64,000 bases of DNA, from the NCBI RefSeq assembly GCF_900215335.1, contig NZ_OCMT01000004.1, positions 722,987 to 786,986 on the forward strand. Direction: 5' to 3'. This document shows positions 1 to 9,400 of the stretch, in pieces. The DNA is from Pedobacter xixiisoli (lineage in GTDB: Bacteria; Bacteroidota; Bacteroidia; Sphingobacteriales; Sphingobacteriaceae). The notes below the pieces were generated by a model. The model saw only the letters and a program-made list of their open reading frames with translations, was not told the origin of the DNA and ran no database searches. Every line of letters starts with the position of its first letter. Within the stretch, counting starts at the first letter, position 1. The position numbers and the translations under genes were made by a program.

Positions 1-17
1 AGTTAACCAAGCATGGT

Positions 18-45
18 GTTAGATTCCTCCGGATGTTGGAATGAC
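18..45. repeat. Partial copy of MITE-like repeat (right arm)
   Basis: This stretch matches the right arm of the inverted-repeat elements at 95-177 and 2444-3241 (GATTCCTCCG followed by GGAATGAC). The left arm is absent or lies outside the window. It shows that the repeat array continues leftwards beyond position 1. Confidence 0.7.
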
Positions 46-94
46 GTGCTTAGGAAAGGAAGAGCGGAAATGAATCCGGCGTGTTCCCATTTCC

Positions 95-177
95 GTCATT
101 TCGAATGAGGAACGAAGAGAAATCTAACGTATAGTTAACCAAGCATGGTGTTAGATTCCTCCGAATGTTGGAATGAT
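95..177. repeat. MITE-like inverted-repeat element, decayed copy
   Basis: The left arm begins GTCATTTCGAATGAGGAACG and the right arm ends GGATTCC-like then GGAATGAT, so the terminal GGAATGAC has changed by one base. The length of 83 bp equals that of the copies at 2444, 2662 and 2881. It carries no gene. This is the most diverged full-length member of the local array. Confidence 0.75.
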
Positions 178-248
178 GTGCTTTGGGGAAAGAAAGGAAA
201 AGAAAATTACCGATAAGTCAATAACCAATTAATCAAAAAACTAAAATC

Positions 249-276
249 CATTAGCAATTGAACATTCACAATTAAC
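249..276. repeat. Degenerate heptanucleotide tract (4 units)
   Basis: Four consecutive 7-mers, CATTAGC, AATTGAA, CATTCAC and AATTAAC, alternate between two patterns without any indel. The tract is intergenic and not next to a start or stop codon. It belongs to the period-7 class seen at many gene borders in this window. Confidence 0.5.
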
Positions 277-324
277 ATCCCTAGCAGGTCATCCCTGTTG
301 CTGTAAATAGTCCATTATTTATTG

Positions 325-344
325 CCGTTGGTTTCAACCAACGG
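325..344. repeat. Short palindromic element
   Basis: CCGTTGGTT, then TC, then AACCAACGG form 9-bp perfect arms around a 2-nt centre. The element resembles the longer perfect palindrome at 29887-29920 (core CCGTCGGTTT), so the two are probably members of one dispersed palindrome family. No T-run follows, so terminator function is not obvious. Confidence 0.6.
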
Positions 345-402
345 TATAAAAAGAAAATATTTCGGTTTTTAACCCATCACTATCTCGCTGATCAGGATTA
401 CA

Positions 403-439
403 AACCGAGCCTTAGCGAGCTCACGCAATAAATCCCGAT
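403..439. repeat. 37-bp dispersed repeat, copy 1
   Basis: This begins AACCGAGCCTTAGCGAGCTC and ends AATCCCGAT. The same 37-bp spacing between the two conserved ends is found at 3333-3369 and, more diverged, at 2225-2261. GAGC/GCTC within it can pair. The function is unknown. Confidence 0.55.
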
Positions 440-471
440 TAGCAACTGTCACCCATCAGGCAGCCAACCCT

Positions 472-1143
472 TTACTCCATCCTTAAAACCCCAACCACAA
501 TAGCAATGTTATAGATGTTTTTTCTGTGGATGTGAAATGGAGGATAATTCTTTTCGTTTTCCGACCGGCACCACAATACATCCTTGTCATGCTCGTCTTG
601 GTAGAGGAACTTAATTAAAGTGCCCTGATTGGTGTTGAGTACATAAACTCTGCCCCATTGAAAAAAAGTAGGGTTGCCAATGGGCTTACAGGCCAGCAAA
701 TCGCCATTGCTAAATTTGGGGTGCATATCCGAGCCATTTACGCGAACCAAGTATTTGGCGCCCTGCTCATTGAATTCCGGAATCACATAGGTTTCCTTAA
801 CGATAATTCCATGATGGTTTTGCTCGCTATTGACAAAGCCGGGCACCGATTCGGTAGAAATAAGTGGTATAGCTTGACCTGGATTTATCGTACTTAGCAT
901 TGGCTCGTTGTCAAGGCTAGAAATATCAGTTTTCGACGACCTGAGCATCATGCCTTTGCCTGTAAGCAGCCATTCTAAATCCAGATTAGGGTATATCTCT
1001 ATAATTCGTTCTAGTTTGTCTATTCCTATACTTTTGGTAATGCTGTTTACATAACCGTTAGATGCGTTTATGCTTTTTTCGAAAGCGTTTATGGGAATGT
1101 TTATCTCTGAAACAAAGTCTTTAATTCGTTTTTTTACGCTCAT
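472..1143 (-). CDS. LexA/CI-like transcriptional repressor with S24 domain
   Basis: The likely product is a 223-aa DNA-binding repressor of the phage CI/LexA type. Residues 1-65 form a small XRE-like helix-turn-helix domain, and residues 90-223 match the S24/LexA peptidase-like dimerisation domain. The usual catalytic serine motif (G-x-S-M) reads GSDM at 137-140, so the serine position holds Asp139 with Ser138 one residue earlier; the conserved lysine is probably K178 in TLIKFLY. No obvious Ala-Gly cleavage site is seen in the linker. I chose the ATG at 1143 rather than the upstream TTG at 1161, because a possible minus-strand promoter box (TATCTTGC, 1165-1158) overlaps the longer start. The gene diverges from two Cro-like miniproteins, with operator-like palindromes between them, which suggests a bistable or autoregulated switch. 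No phage structural or integrase genes are nearby. The repressor call is strong; its target is inferred. Confidence 0.85.
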   Translation of the reverse strand: MSVKKRIKDFVSEINIPINAFEKSINASNGYVNSITKSIGIDKLERIIEIYPNLDLEWLLTGKGMMLRSSKTDISSLDNEPMLSTINPGQAIPLISTESVPGFVNSEQNHHGIIVKETYVIPEFNEQGAKYLVRVNGSDMHPKFSNGDLLACKPIGNPTFFQWGRVYVLNTNQGTLIKFLYQDEHDKDVLWCRSENEKNYPPFHIHRKNIYNIAIVVGVLRME

Positions 1144-1173
1144 TATCAGTGGTTTATGCAAGATAGAGTTAAT

Positions 1174-1188
1174 TAGAGTATCATTCTA
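1174..1188. promoter_or_regulatory. Operator-like imperfect palindrome O1
   Basis: TAGAGTATCATTCTA shares the outer TAGA...TCTA half-sites and the 15-bp length of the perfect palindrome at 1207-1221. The two centres are 33 bp apart, close to three helical turns. It lies just upstream of the putative minus-strand promoter of the repressor, as expected for autorepression. Binding is inferred. Confidence 0.55.
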
Positions 1189-1206
1189 TTGCATATTTCA
1201 GCTAAT

Positions 1207-1221
1207 TAGACTATTAGTCTA
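1207..1221. promoter_or_regulatory. Operator-like perfect palindrome O2
   Basis: TAGACTATTAGTCTA is a perfect 15-bp palindrome that abuts the -7 promoter box at 1222-1229 of the Cro-like gene. A repressor bound here would block RNA polymerase. It is the better of two matching sites in the divergent intergenic region. Confidence 0.65.
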
Positions 1222-1229
1222 TATCTTTG
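1222..1229 (+). promoter_or_regulatory. Bacteroidota -7 box for the Cro-like gene
   Basis: TATCTTTG matches the Bacteroidota -7 consensus TAnnTTTG exactly and lies 35 bp before the ATG at 1265. No convincing -33 TTTG is visible, perhaps because the operator occupies that space. The assignment rests on the motif and its position only. Confidence 0.55.
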
Positions 1230-1264
1230 TATATGTGTTAACAAAAGTAAATATTAATTTAATA

Positions 1265-1453
1265 ATGGCGAAAGAAATACGATACCCCGAAAATTTGCCT
1301 CTAAGGTTTGAAGTCTTCAAAAGTGGCAGAAAAATGAAGGAGCTTGCCAAAGCAATTGGCATCTCCAGAGAATTGCTGAGCTATACGATTAACGGACATT
1401 ACAAGGGAATCAACGTGGTCCCCAAGTTAAAGAAGGAACTGGGAATTGAATAG
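1265..1453 (+). CDS. Cro-like HTH miniprotein, first copy
   Basis: This 62-aa protein has a plausible lambda-repressor-type helix-turn-helix in residues 25-50 (ELAKAIGISRELLSYTINGH), followed by a basic tail ending KLKKELGIE. The reading frame stays open further upstream, but the ATG at 1265 is preferred because a promoter box at 1222-1229 sits just before it. It is transcribed divergently from the S24 repressor and is followed by a paralogue at 1549. By analogy with phage switches it could be the Cro-type antagonist. That role is inferred, and no family name is certain. Confidence 0.7.
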   Translation: MAKEIRYPENLPLRFEVFKSGRKMKELAKAIGISRELLSYTINGHYKGINVVPKLKKELGIE

Positions 1454-1548
1454 AAATCAAGAGTTAGGATCCAGCAATTTTTAGCGAAAAGCCAATTTAT
1501 CAGCCTGTCTTTGTATTGTAACCAACCAACCAAACAACCAAAAAATGA

Positions 1549-1734
1549 ATGAACGAACCAAAGATACGATACCCCGAAAACTTAGTTTTAAAAGCGGAGG
1601 TAGAAAAAAGCGGTAGAACAATAGAGGAGCTCGCCGATGCGATCGGTGTATTTAGCCTATTGCTGAGCCACACCATTAACGGTTATTACAAAGGAACCAA
1701 CATTATCGCTAAACTGAAGAAAGAGCTTAGATAA
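1549..1734 (+). CDS. Cro-like HTH miniprotein, second copy
   Basis: This 61-aa paralogue of the preceding gene shares RYPENL near the N-terminus, KSGR, a recognition-helix region ending HTINGYYKG, and the KLKKEL tail. The turn of the HTH is less regular (AIGVFSLLLS in place of AIGISRELLS), which may reflect altered or relaxed DNA binding. Two overlapping ATGs exist; the one at 1549 is in frame. TGTCTTTG at 1506-1513 is a possible own -7 box, and an AACC-rich tetranucleotide run lies just before the start. The tandem duplication suggests functional divergence or decay. Confidence 0.6.
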   Translation: MNEPKIRYPENLVLKAEVEKSGRTIEELADAIGVFSLLLSHTINGYYKGTNIIAKLKKELR

Positions 1735-2392
1735 TGGTTAATTATCAATTGTTGATGATAAATGAGGGGCTGAGATTAGTTAATTAAGGGGCTGATAATA
1801 GTAGACCATAAATTATTAATGATCAATGAAAGAGATAAGGGCTAATAATAGCTACACCGGTTTGTAGGCGATTGCAATTAACCATTAATAATTAACCATT
1901 AATAATTAACCATTAGCTATCAATATCCGTTTTATTGTGTGACTAAGTAGATTTTTATTAACTGATTATCAATTACTTATAAACGTTAGAGCTATAGGAA
2001 GTGAACATGTAGCCCGTATTTTAGTCATGCAGATGATTAGTTTTTACATTTGGCTTATTATTAAGGAATTGCGAGTCGGTCGCCACTTTTGGGCTGCCCA
2101 TTTAAGCAGTTGACTAAAATAACGATGTACAATGTGCCAAGCCGATACACCATGAACTATTCTACACTAAACTATCAGCCTAGCGCTGATGACAGCCGTT
2201 ACTCCAGAACCATTTTAAGCTGTGAACCGAGCCAAAGCGTGCTCAAGGTGTAAACCTCGATACTTGACCCTTATAAGTGCTCCCTCTTTCTTCGTTTAAG
2301 CCTCCTACTTTAGAAAATATCCAATTGAATAAATTACCAATAAGTCAATGACCAATTACCAATGAACTAATGAACCAATTGACGAATGGCGT
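1735..2392. other. Non-coding stretch with short degenerate repeats
   Basis: No credible gene is seen here. Heptamer-like units (TGGTTAA, TTATCAA, TTGTTGA, TGATAAA) begin directly after the stop codon at 1734. A clear six-unit heptad tract lies at 1877-1918, and a diverged copy of the 37-bp repeat lies at 2225-2261. The remainder looks like unique, low-constraint sequence. Confidence 0.5.
1877..1918. repeat. Degenerate heptanucleotide tract (6 units)
   Basis: ATTAACC and ATTAATA alternate (ATTAACC, ATTAATA, ATTAACC, ATTAATA, ATTAACC, ATTAGCT) with no indel over 42 bp. The same two words occur again at 3391-3404, directly before the first giant gene. Confidence 0.7.
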
Positions 2393-3267
2393 ACTTAGGA
2401 AAAGAAGAGCGGAAATGAAACCGCAGAGACTACTCCGATTTCCGTCATTTCGAATGAGGAACGAAGAGAAATCTAGCGCATAGTTGACCAAGCATGATGC
2501 TAGATTCCTCCGAATGTCGGAATGACGTGCTTGGGAGAGGGGAAAGGAAAAAAACCAATGAACCAGTGACCAATGAACTAATGACCAATGAACTAATTAA
2601 CCAATGCTGTGCTTAGGAAAAGAAGAGCGGAAATGAAACCGCAGAGACTACTCCGATTTCCGTCATTTCGAATGAGGAACGAAGAGAAATCTAGCGCATA
2701 GTTGACCAAGCATGATGCTAGATTCCTCCGAATGTCGGAATGACGTGCTTGGGAGAGGGGAAAGGAAAAGAAAGCAATGAACCAATGACCAATTAACCAA
2801 TGACCAATGAACTAATGAACCAATGCTGTGCTTAGGAAAAGAAGAGCGGAAATGAAACCGCAGAGACTACTCCGATTTCCGTCATTTCGAATGAGGAACG
2901 AAGAGAAATCTAGCGCATAGTTGACCAAGCATGATGCTAGATTCCTCCGAATGTCGGAATGACGTGCTTGGGAGAGGGGAAAGGAAAAGAAAGCAATGAA
3001 CCAATGAACCAGTGAATCAATGACCAATGAACTAATGACCAATGAACTAATGACCAATGAACCAGTGACCAATGACCAATGAACTAATGAACCAATTGAC
3101 GAATGGCGTACTTAGGAAAAGAAGAGCGGAAATGAAACCGCAGAGACTACTCCGATTTCCGTCATTTCGAATGAGGAACGAAGAGAAATCTAGCATAGTT
3201 AACCAAGCATGATGCTAGATTCCTCCGAATGTCGGAATGACGTGCTTGGGAGAGGGGAAAGGAAAAA
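2393..3267. repeat. Array of four MITE-like repeat units with heptad/octad linkers
   Basis: Four nearly identical units of about 160 bp start near 2393, 2611, 2830 and 3111. Each contains an inverted-repeat core (2444-2526, 2662-2744, 2881-2963 and 3161-3241) beginning GTCATTTCGAATGAGGAACG and ending GTCGGAATGAC. The inner arms include AAATCTAGC and GCTAGATT, so each core can fold into a cruciform or RNA hairpin. The units are separated by runs of alternating 7- and 8-mers of the ACCAATG/AACTAATG type. Core spacing is 218, 219 and 280 bp. No transposase is present, and any open frames here are repeat artefacts. Near-identity between units suggests recent amplification or homogenisation. Confidence 0.85.
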
Positions 3268-3332
3268 AATAAATTACCAATGAACCAGTGAACCAATGAC
3301 CAATGAACCAATGAACTAATGTTGAGCTTGCG

Positions 3333-3369
3333 AACCGAGCCTTGGCGAGCTCACAACGTAAATCCCGAT
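3333..3369. repeat. 37-bp dispersed repeat, copy 3
   Basis: This begins AACCGAGCCTTGGCGAGCTC and ends AATCCCGAT, like 403-439. It overlaps the start of a small hairpin (TCCCGA, TACT, TCGGGA at 3363-3378). It lies 59 bp before the first giant gene and could form part of that gene's leader. Confidence 0.55.
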
Positions 3370-3390
3370 ACTTCGGGAAACCAAAAAACA

Positions 3391-3425
3391 ATTAATAATT
3401 AACCATTTATCATTAAACATTTCTA
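3391..3425 (+). repeat. Heptanucleotide tract directly before a start codon (5 units)
   Basis: ATTAATA, ATTAACC, ATTTATC, ATTAAAC and ATTTCTA are consecutive, and the ATG of the giant gene follows two bases later. The tract contains no G. It is A/T-rich and probably unstructured, and would form the end of the mRNA leader. Confidence 0.65.
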
Positions 3426-3427
3426 TC

Positions 3428-6400
3428 ATGAAAAAAAGACTACTTCTTTTATTAGCGATGGGACTAGGCTTTGGAGCCCATGCCCAGCTCGTTGGAGGTA
3501 CCGTTTACCCCATTAACGGAACCGACAACGTGAGCCCGCGTACCTTTGCTTCGCTACGCTCGGCAGTAACCTATGTAAACACCGCGGGTTTAAGCGGTAC
3601 TGGCCAGGCCATTCTGGAGTTTACGGCACCTTATGCCAACGAAGCCGTAGCTAGCCCAATTATTATTAACGCTTTGCCTGGTGCCAGCGCTACTTTGGGT
3701 TTAACCATTAGGCCGGCAACGGGTATGACCGTAAGTTTAACGGCAAATTTATCAGGCCAACGCCTTATCGACCTTAATGATGCCGATTATGTGACCTTAG
3801 ACGGCAGACCGGGCGGCGTGGGAACCAGCAGTGCCTTTACGCTGGAGAACACCAATACCACTAATACTGGAGGAACTAGTGTGGTAAGGTTAATTAACGA
3901 TGCCCAATTTAACAAACTAAGCTACCTAACCTTTAAAACGGCGGCAGCAGTAAATACGTTATCTGGTGCGGTTTTACTAAGCACTAGTGCGGCAGGTACT
4001 ACAGGTAATACCGATAATAGCATTAGCCACAATACCTTTACCTTTGCCAGTACCTATGTAGTGGCAAATGCACCGGGAATACAAATAGCCTCGGCTGGTA
4101 CGGCTGCTAGGCCCAACAACAGAACCCAAGTACTAAATAATAATTTTGAGTATTGGGGTGGCAGGGGCGCTATTTTAGCAAACGATGGTGCAGCCTGGCA
4201 AATTAACAACAACCATTTCTATAATACCTTTGCCACCCAACCTTTGGTTGCCGATGGCAATAATGGTTTTGCGGCAATCTATTTAGCTGGCAGTACCGGT
4301 GGCCACACCATAGATGGCAACTTTATTGGTGGTAAAGCGGCAAATGCGGGCGGTGCCAAAATGGATATCACAGCGCAAAATGTACAGTTCATTTATGTAA
4401 GCAGTACTTCTACGGCCGCCAAAACTACCGTACAGAACAACACCATTGCCAATATCAATGCGAGTACACCAACTAACGGGATTACATCTTACTTTAGAGT
4501 TATCTATACGCCTGGAAGCCAGATTGTAGATATATTGAACAATACCATTGGCTCGGCCAGCACCGCCAATAGCTTGGTAATGACTAGAAACGCCACAGCA
4601 AATGGTACTTATCCAATGATACTATTGGACAACACAGGAGATACGCCCAGTAACGTTAAAAATAATACCATCGCCAATCTGCAGTTTAATGACCTTGCCG
4701 GCGGCAACAATTTCTTTTATGGAATTCTTGCAAATGCAGGCACTGGTGGTAAAATCATCGACGGCAATACAATTACCAAGCTAAAGCTGAGTGGCGCTTT
4801 GAGTGTTGCAACCATGATCATAAACTCTGTGGACGGCGAGATTACCAACAACAATATTGGTTCGCAAACACTTACCAACGATATTGTGGTAGAAACCACC
4901 CGCACGGGTACCTCTAGTGCTGTTTATAGCACTGGCGATTATGCCACTAAAATTACCGGTAACCAGATAGGCGGTTTTAGCGTTAAAACTACACTGGCTA
5001 CAGCGGCCTCATCAAATTTCTACGGTATTTATGCTGTAAATTCTCTTTCAGCGGGCACGCTTAAAACCGTAGAAAACAACTTGGTGGGTGGTACCGTGGC
5101 CAATAGCTTACAAACCATTCCTGGTGGTGGTGCGGGTACAGCGCAAGTTGGTATCGCAGGAATATTTACTAATGGATCAATTAACCGTAACAATACCGTC
5201 AGAAACATCACAGCCGATGAGACTGGTACGCTAGTCGGCATCCAATTTGGTAGTACTGTATCGGGAAATATAGAAAGCAATACGATCGAAAATCTGACCC
5301 TAAATGGGCAGGCTTCCAGTTCCTATGTTGCTGGGTTGACACTTAATGCTGTTGGCGGTACTACCCCAATTATCGACAATACGATCTCAGGAATTAAGAG
5401 CAGCAATGCTGTTGCTTTATCAAGTGTAGGCATCAAACATGTAATGGGCATTTATGGCAATGGTAGTGGCGCACTTAGCAGCAATAAAATTTCTAACCTA
5501 GAGGCTACCGGTGCTGGAGCCACTTCGGTATATGGTATAGTATCTAGGTCTGGCAATGTCTTGAAAAATAGGATCTACGATCTGAAGAGCAGCAATGCTA
5601 CCGTTGGTGCAAGTATAGGCGGTATAGCTTTAACCGCAACTTCAAGTACCACTGCCTCATTTACCGTTTCGAACAACGTAATCAATGTAAATTACAGTGG
5701 AGATGTGCCTGCTTATGGTATCCTGGCAGAGTTTGCAGGTACTGGAACAGACCCCGCTTTAACCATCAGAGCATTTTACAATACCATTTTGTTAGAAGGT
5801 ACGGCTAGTGGTTCAGCTATTTCTTCGGCTATTTACCGTACTAGTGATAGCCCGTTAGATGTAAAGAACAATTTGTTCTTCAACAATCGTAGCGGTGGCT
5901 CGGGTATCCATAGTTTATATGGGGCTACTACTACGGCGCCGGCTTGGGTATCCAACTACAACTTTTTGGCTACGCCAGCTGGCAACAGCAACGTAGGCAA
6001 CTGGAACGGTACAGCACAAGATTTTGCAGCATGGAAAGCTTCACAAAGCGGTCAGGATGCAAACTCGGTGAACAATATGACCTTAACGCCAAGCACTTTA
6101 TTTAACACTACCTTGGGAGCTACAGATTTCTTGAGAACTACGGTAGCACACAATCAAAAAGTGGCTGGAAAAGGTACTACGGTTTCAGTAACCGATGATA
6201 TACTGGGCGCTACCAGGGCAGCAACACCTAGTATGGGTGCTTTCGAGGAAGAATTAATCTTGCCTTTGGCAGGCGGTACGGTGTACCAAATTAACGGTAC
6301 CGATAGCGGTAATGGTGCTACCCGTACCTTTGCTAGCTTGCGCTCTGCATCGGTATTTGCCAATACTTATGGCTTAACAGGTACAGGACAGGCGGTATTA

Positions 6401-9400
6401 GAATTTACGGCGCCTTATACCAACGAAACCATCGGTGCTACATCCATTACCTTTAATGCCCTAGCCAATGCCAGTGCCACTTTGGGCCTAACCATTAGAC
6501 CGGCAACGGGCATGAGCGTTAGCCTAACGGCAAGTTTGGCGGCGCTACCACTTATCGATCTTAACGATGCCGATTACATTACCCTAGATGGTAGACCGGG
6601 CGGTGTGGGTACTACAGGTGCCTTTATCGTACAAAATACGAACACCAATGCCGCTTCGAGTACCATAAGGATGATCAACGATGCGCAGTTTAACAAACTG
6701 ACCTATCTAGATATTCGATTGGCCTCGGTGTCTAACGCTACTACCGCTGCGGTACTACTGAGCACCAGTGCTTCGGGTACTACGGGTAATACCGATAACA
6801 ACATTAGCTACAATACCTTTAGCATGCCTGCTTCGGGTTATACTGCAGGGGCTACGCAGACTACACAGATTCTGTCTGCGGGTACAGCGGCAAGGCCCAA
6901 CCACAATACCAGTATCCTTAACAATAATTTTGCACACTGGGGCGGTTTAGGCGCAGTTTATAGCACCTCGGGCAATAACTGGCAGATCAATAATAACCAT
7001 TTCTATAGTACGCTGGCCGTAAAAGGTTCGGGTTCAGTTCAATCTGGAGCCATTAACCTCAGCAATAGCGATGGCCACACCATTGATGGCAATTTCTTTG
7101 GTGGCCAAGCAGCAAATGCCGGCGGCAGTAAAATGGGAATAGATGCCTATAACTGGAGTTTTATCTCGGTAAATGGTACCTCAACAGCTGCCAAAACCAC
7201 CATACAGAACAATACCTTTGCCAATATGGATGCCGGCACCCCTTCGGGAAGTACTGCTGCTAACTTTAGGGCTATTTATACCTTGGGCAACCAAATGGTA
7301 GATGTGTTGAACAATACCATTGGCTCGGCCAGTACGGCCAACAGCTTGGTGATGAACAAAAATACCACAAATACTGGCCTTTATTACTTTATACAGACAG
7401 ATAATACAGGCGATGTAGCCACTAATATCAAAAACAATACCTTTGCCAACCTACGGTTTAACGGGCTTGGCGGTGCTAGTCTCTCTAACATTTATGGTAT
7501 CTATGCCAATGTGGGCACTGGTGGTAAAATGATAGACAACAATACCTTTAGCAAAATTACTGCTACTGGGACTTTAAATGAATTTAGGTTGATCTATACT
7601 AATGTACTAAGCGAGATTACCAATAACAAGATTGGTTCGCAAAGCAGCACCGCTGATATTGTAGTAGAAAGTACAAGACAAAATCCTTTTTATGGAATTG
7701 GTGCTTCTGGTGATTTTGCCTCCAAAATTACGGGCAACCAAATAGGAGGGATCAGCAGAAAAGTAACCCTGGCCACTTCAGGTAACGGTGGAGCTTTTTA
7801 TCTCTACAATATTTCAGGTTCAACTACAACGGCAACACTAAAAACGGTAGAGAACAATATTATTGGTGGTACAGTGGCAAATAGCATACAGACCATTGCT
7901 GGTGGTGGTGCAGGGCAGGAGAATATAGCTTTAGAAGGATTATATGGTAGTGCTGCTATAATACGGAATAACACGGTTAGAAATATGACTCTCAATACGG
8001 ATGGATACATCATCGGAATTGATCCTAGTGGAAGTGTCGCTGGATCTTTAGTAGAAAACAATACCATCGAAAATCTGACCTCAAATGCGCAATCAAATAA
8101 TGGTTTTGTGTCGGGGATTCTTACTTCTGGAACTTCAAACATTAATTCAAATACCATCTCGGGGCTTAAGAGCAGTAATGCGGTTACATTCTCAACAGCT
8201 AATAAACATGTAACGGGTATTAACCATGCTGGCAGTGGTACAGTTAGTGGTAATAGGGTCTATAATCTGGAAGCTACAGGTGCAGGAGCAACTTTGGTCT
8301 ATGGTATTGTAGCTAGACCTAGCAGTATCTTAAAGAACAGGGTCTATGATCTGAAGAGCAGCAATGCAACCACCGGCGCAAGCATAGGGGGTATAGCTTT
8401 GAATCCAATTTCAAGTAGTACAGGCTCATACACCCTTGCCAACAACGTGGTTAATGTAAATTACAGTGGAGATGTGCCTGTTTATGGTATCTTGGCAGAG
8501 TTTACAAATGGCGGCACAGATCCTGCCTTAGCGGTCAATGCATCTTACAATACGATTTTGTTAGAGGGTACGGCTAGTGGTTCAGCCATTTCTTCGGCCA
8601 TTTACCGTACCAGCAACGGCGCCTTAGATCTAAAGAACAATCTGTTGTTCAACAACCTTAGCGGCGGTTCTGGTATCCATAGTTTATATGGTGCTACTAC
8701 CACGGCGCCAGCTTGGGTATCCAACTACAACTTTTTGGCTACGGCAGCTGCCAACACCAACGTGGGCAACTGGAACGGTACGGCGCAAAATTTTGCAGCA
8801 TGGAAAGCTAGCCAAAGCGGCCAAGATGCAAATTCTGTAAACGATATGGCCCAAACGCCAAGCGCCTTCTTTAACCTGGCTTCGGCTTCTACAGATTTCC
8901 TGAGAACTACCGCTAGCGGTAAGTTAAAGGTGGGCAACCTGGCTACGCCAACGTCGGTTACCGATGATATTTTGGGTACTTCAAGAGCGGCAACGCCTAC
9001 CATCGGTGCCTTTGAGGAGGTAGTGGTACTTCCGGTTACCTTCAACGGTTTTACCGCCAGGTTAAACGGCAACAAGGTTAACCTAGCTTGGAACGTGAGC
9101 AGCGAGGTAGATATCATCCGCTATGAGGTAGAGCGTTTAACCAACGGTACAGATTTCGTAAAAGTGGCTACGGTAGCTGCAGGTCAGCTTAACGGCTACA
9201 GCGCAGTAGATGCCAACCCTCAATTGGGCAGCAACTACTACCGTTTGTTGGCCATCAACAGCGATGGTACGGCAACTTATTTCAACGAGATCAAAGAGGT
9301 AAAAGTAGCGAGCTTGGGCGAGTCTGCGGCTGTGGTATATCCTAACCCATTGGTGGGCAATACCATTCATGTGGCCATGGCTTCTTTTGCTAGGGGTACC

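Noticed and set aside
1070..1264. Longer version of the first Cro-like gene starting upstream of 1265
   Set aside because: The extra 65 residues would overlap the repressor gene, the operators and the promoter box. The ATG at 1265 gives a protein matching its paralogue.
472..1734. Prophage or integrative element edge
   Set aside because: Only a repressor and two Cro-like genes are present. No integrase, attachment site, tRNA or structural gene is seen within the window, so a prophage call is not supported.
2812..3072. Open frame on the minus strand rich in LVISSLVI repeats
   Set aside because: It is created by the ACCAATGA-type linker repeats and the MITE-like unit; the translation is low complexity and has no homologue I recognise.
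2393..3267. Possible CRISPR array
   Set aside because: Repeats are about 160 bp and spacers are themselves repetitive linkers. There are no cas genes, and the size pattern is wrong for CRISPR.
8725..9117. Long antisense open frames within the giant genes, also at 14620-15069 and 5029-5280
   Set aside because: They recur at equivalent places in the homologous modules and follow from codon composition. Translations show no domain, and the sense frame is a complete secreted protein.
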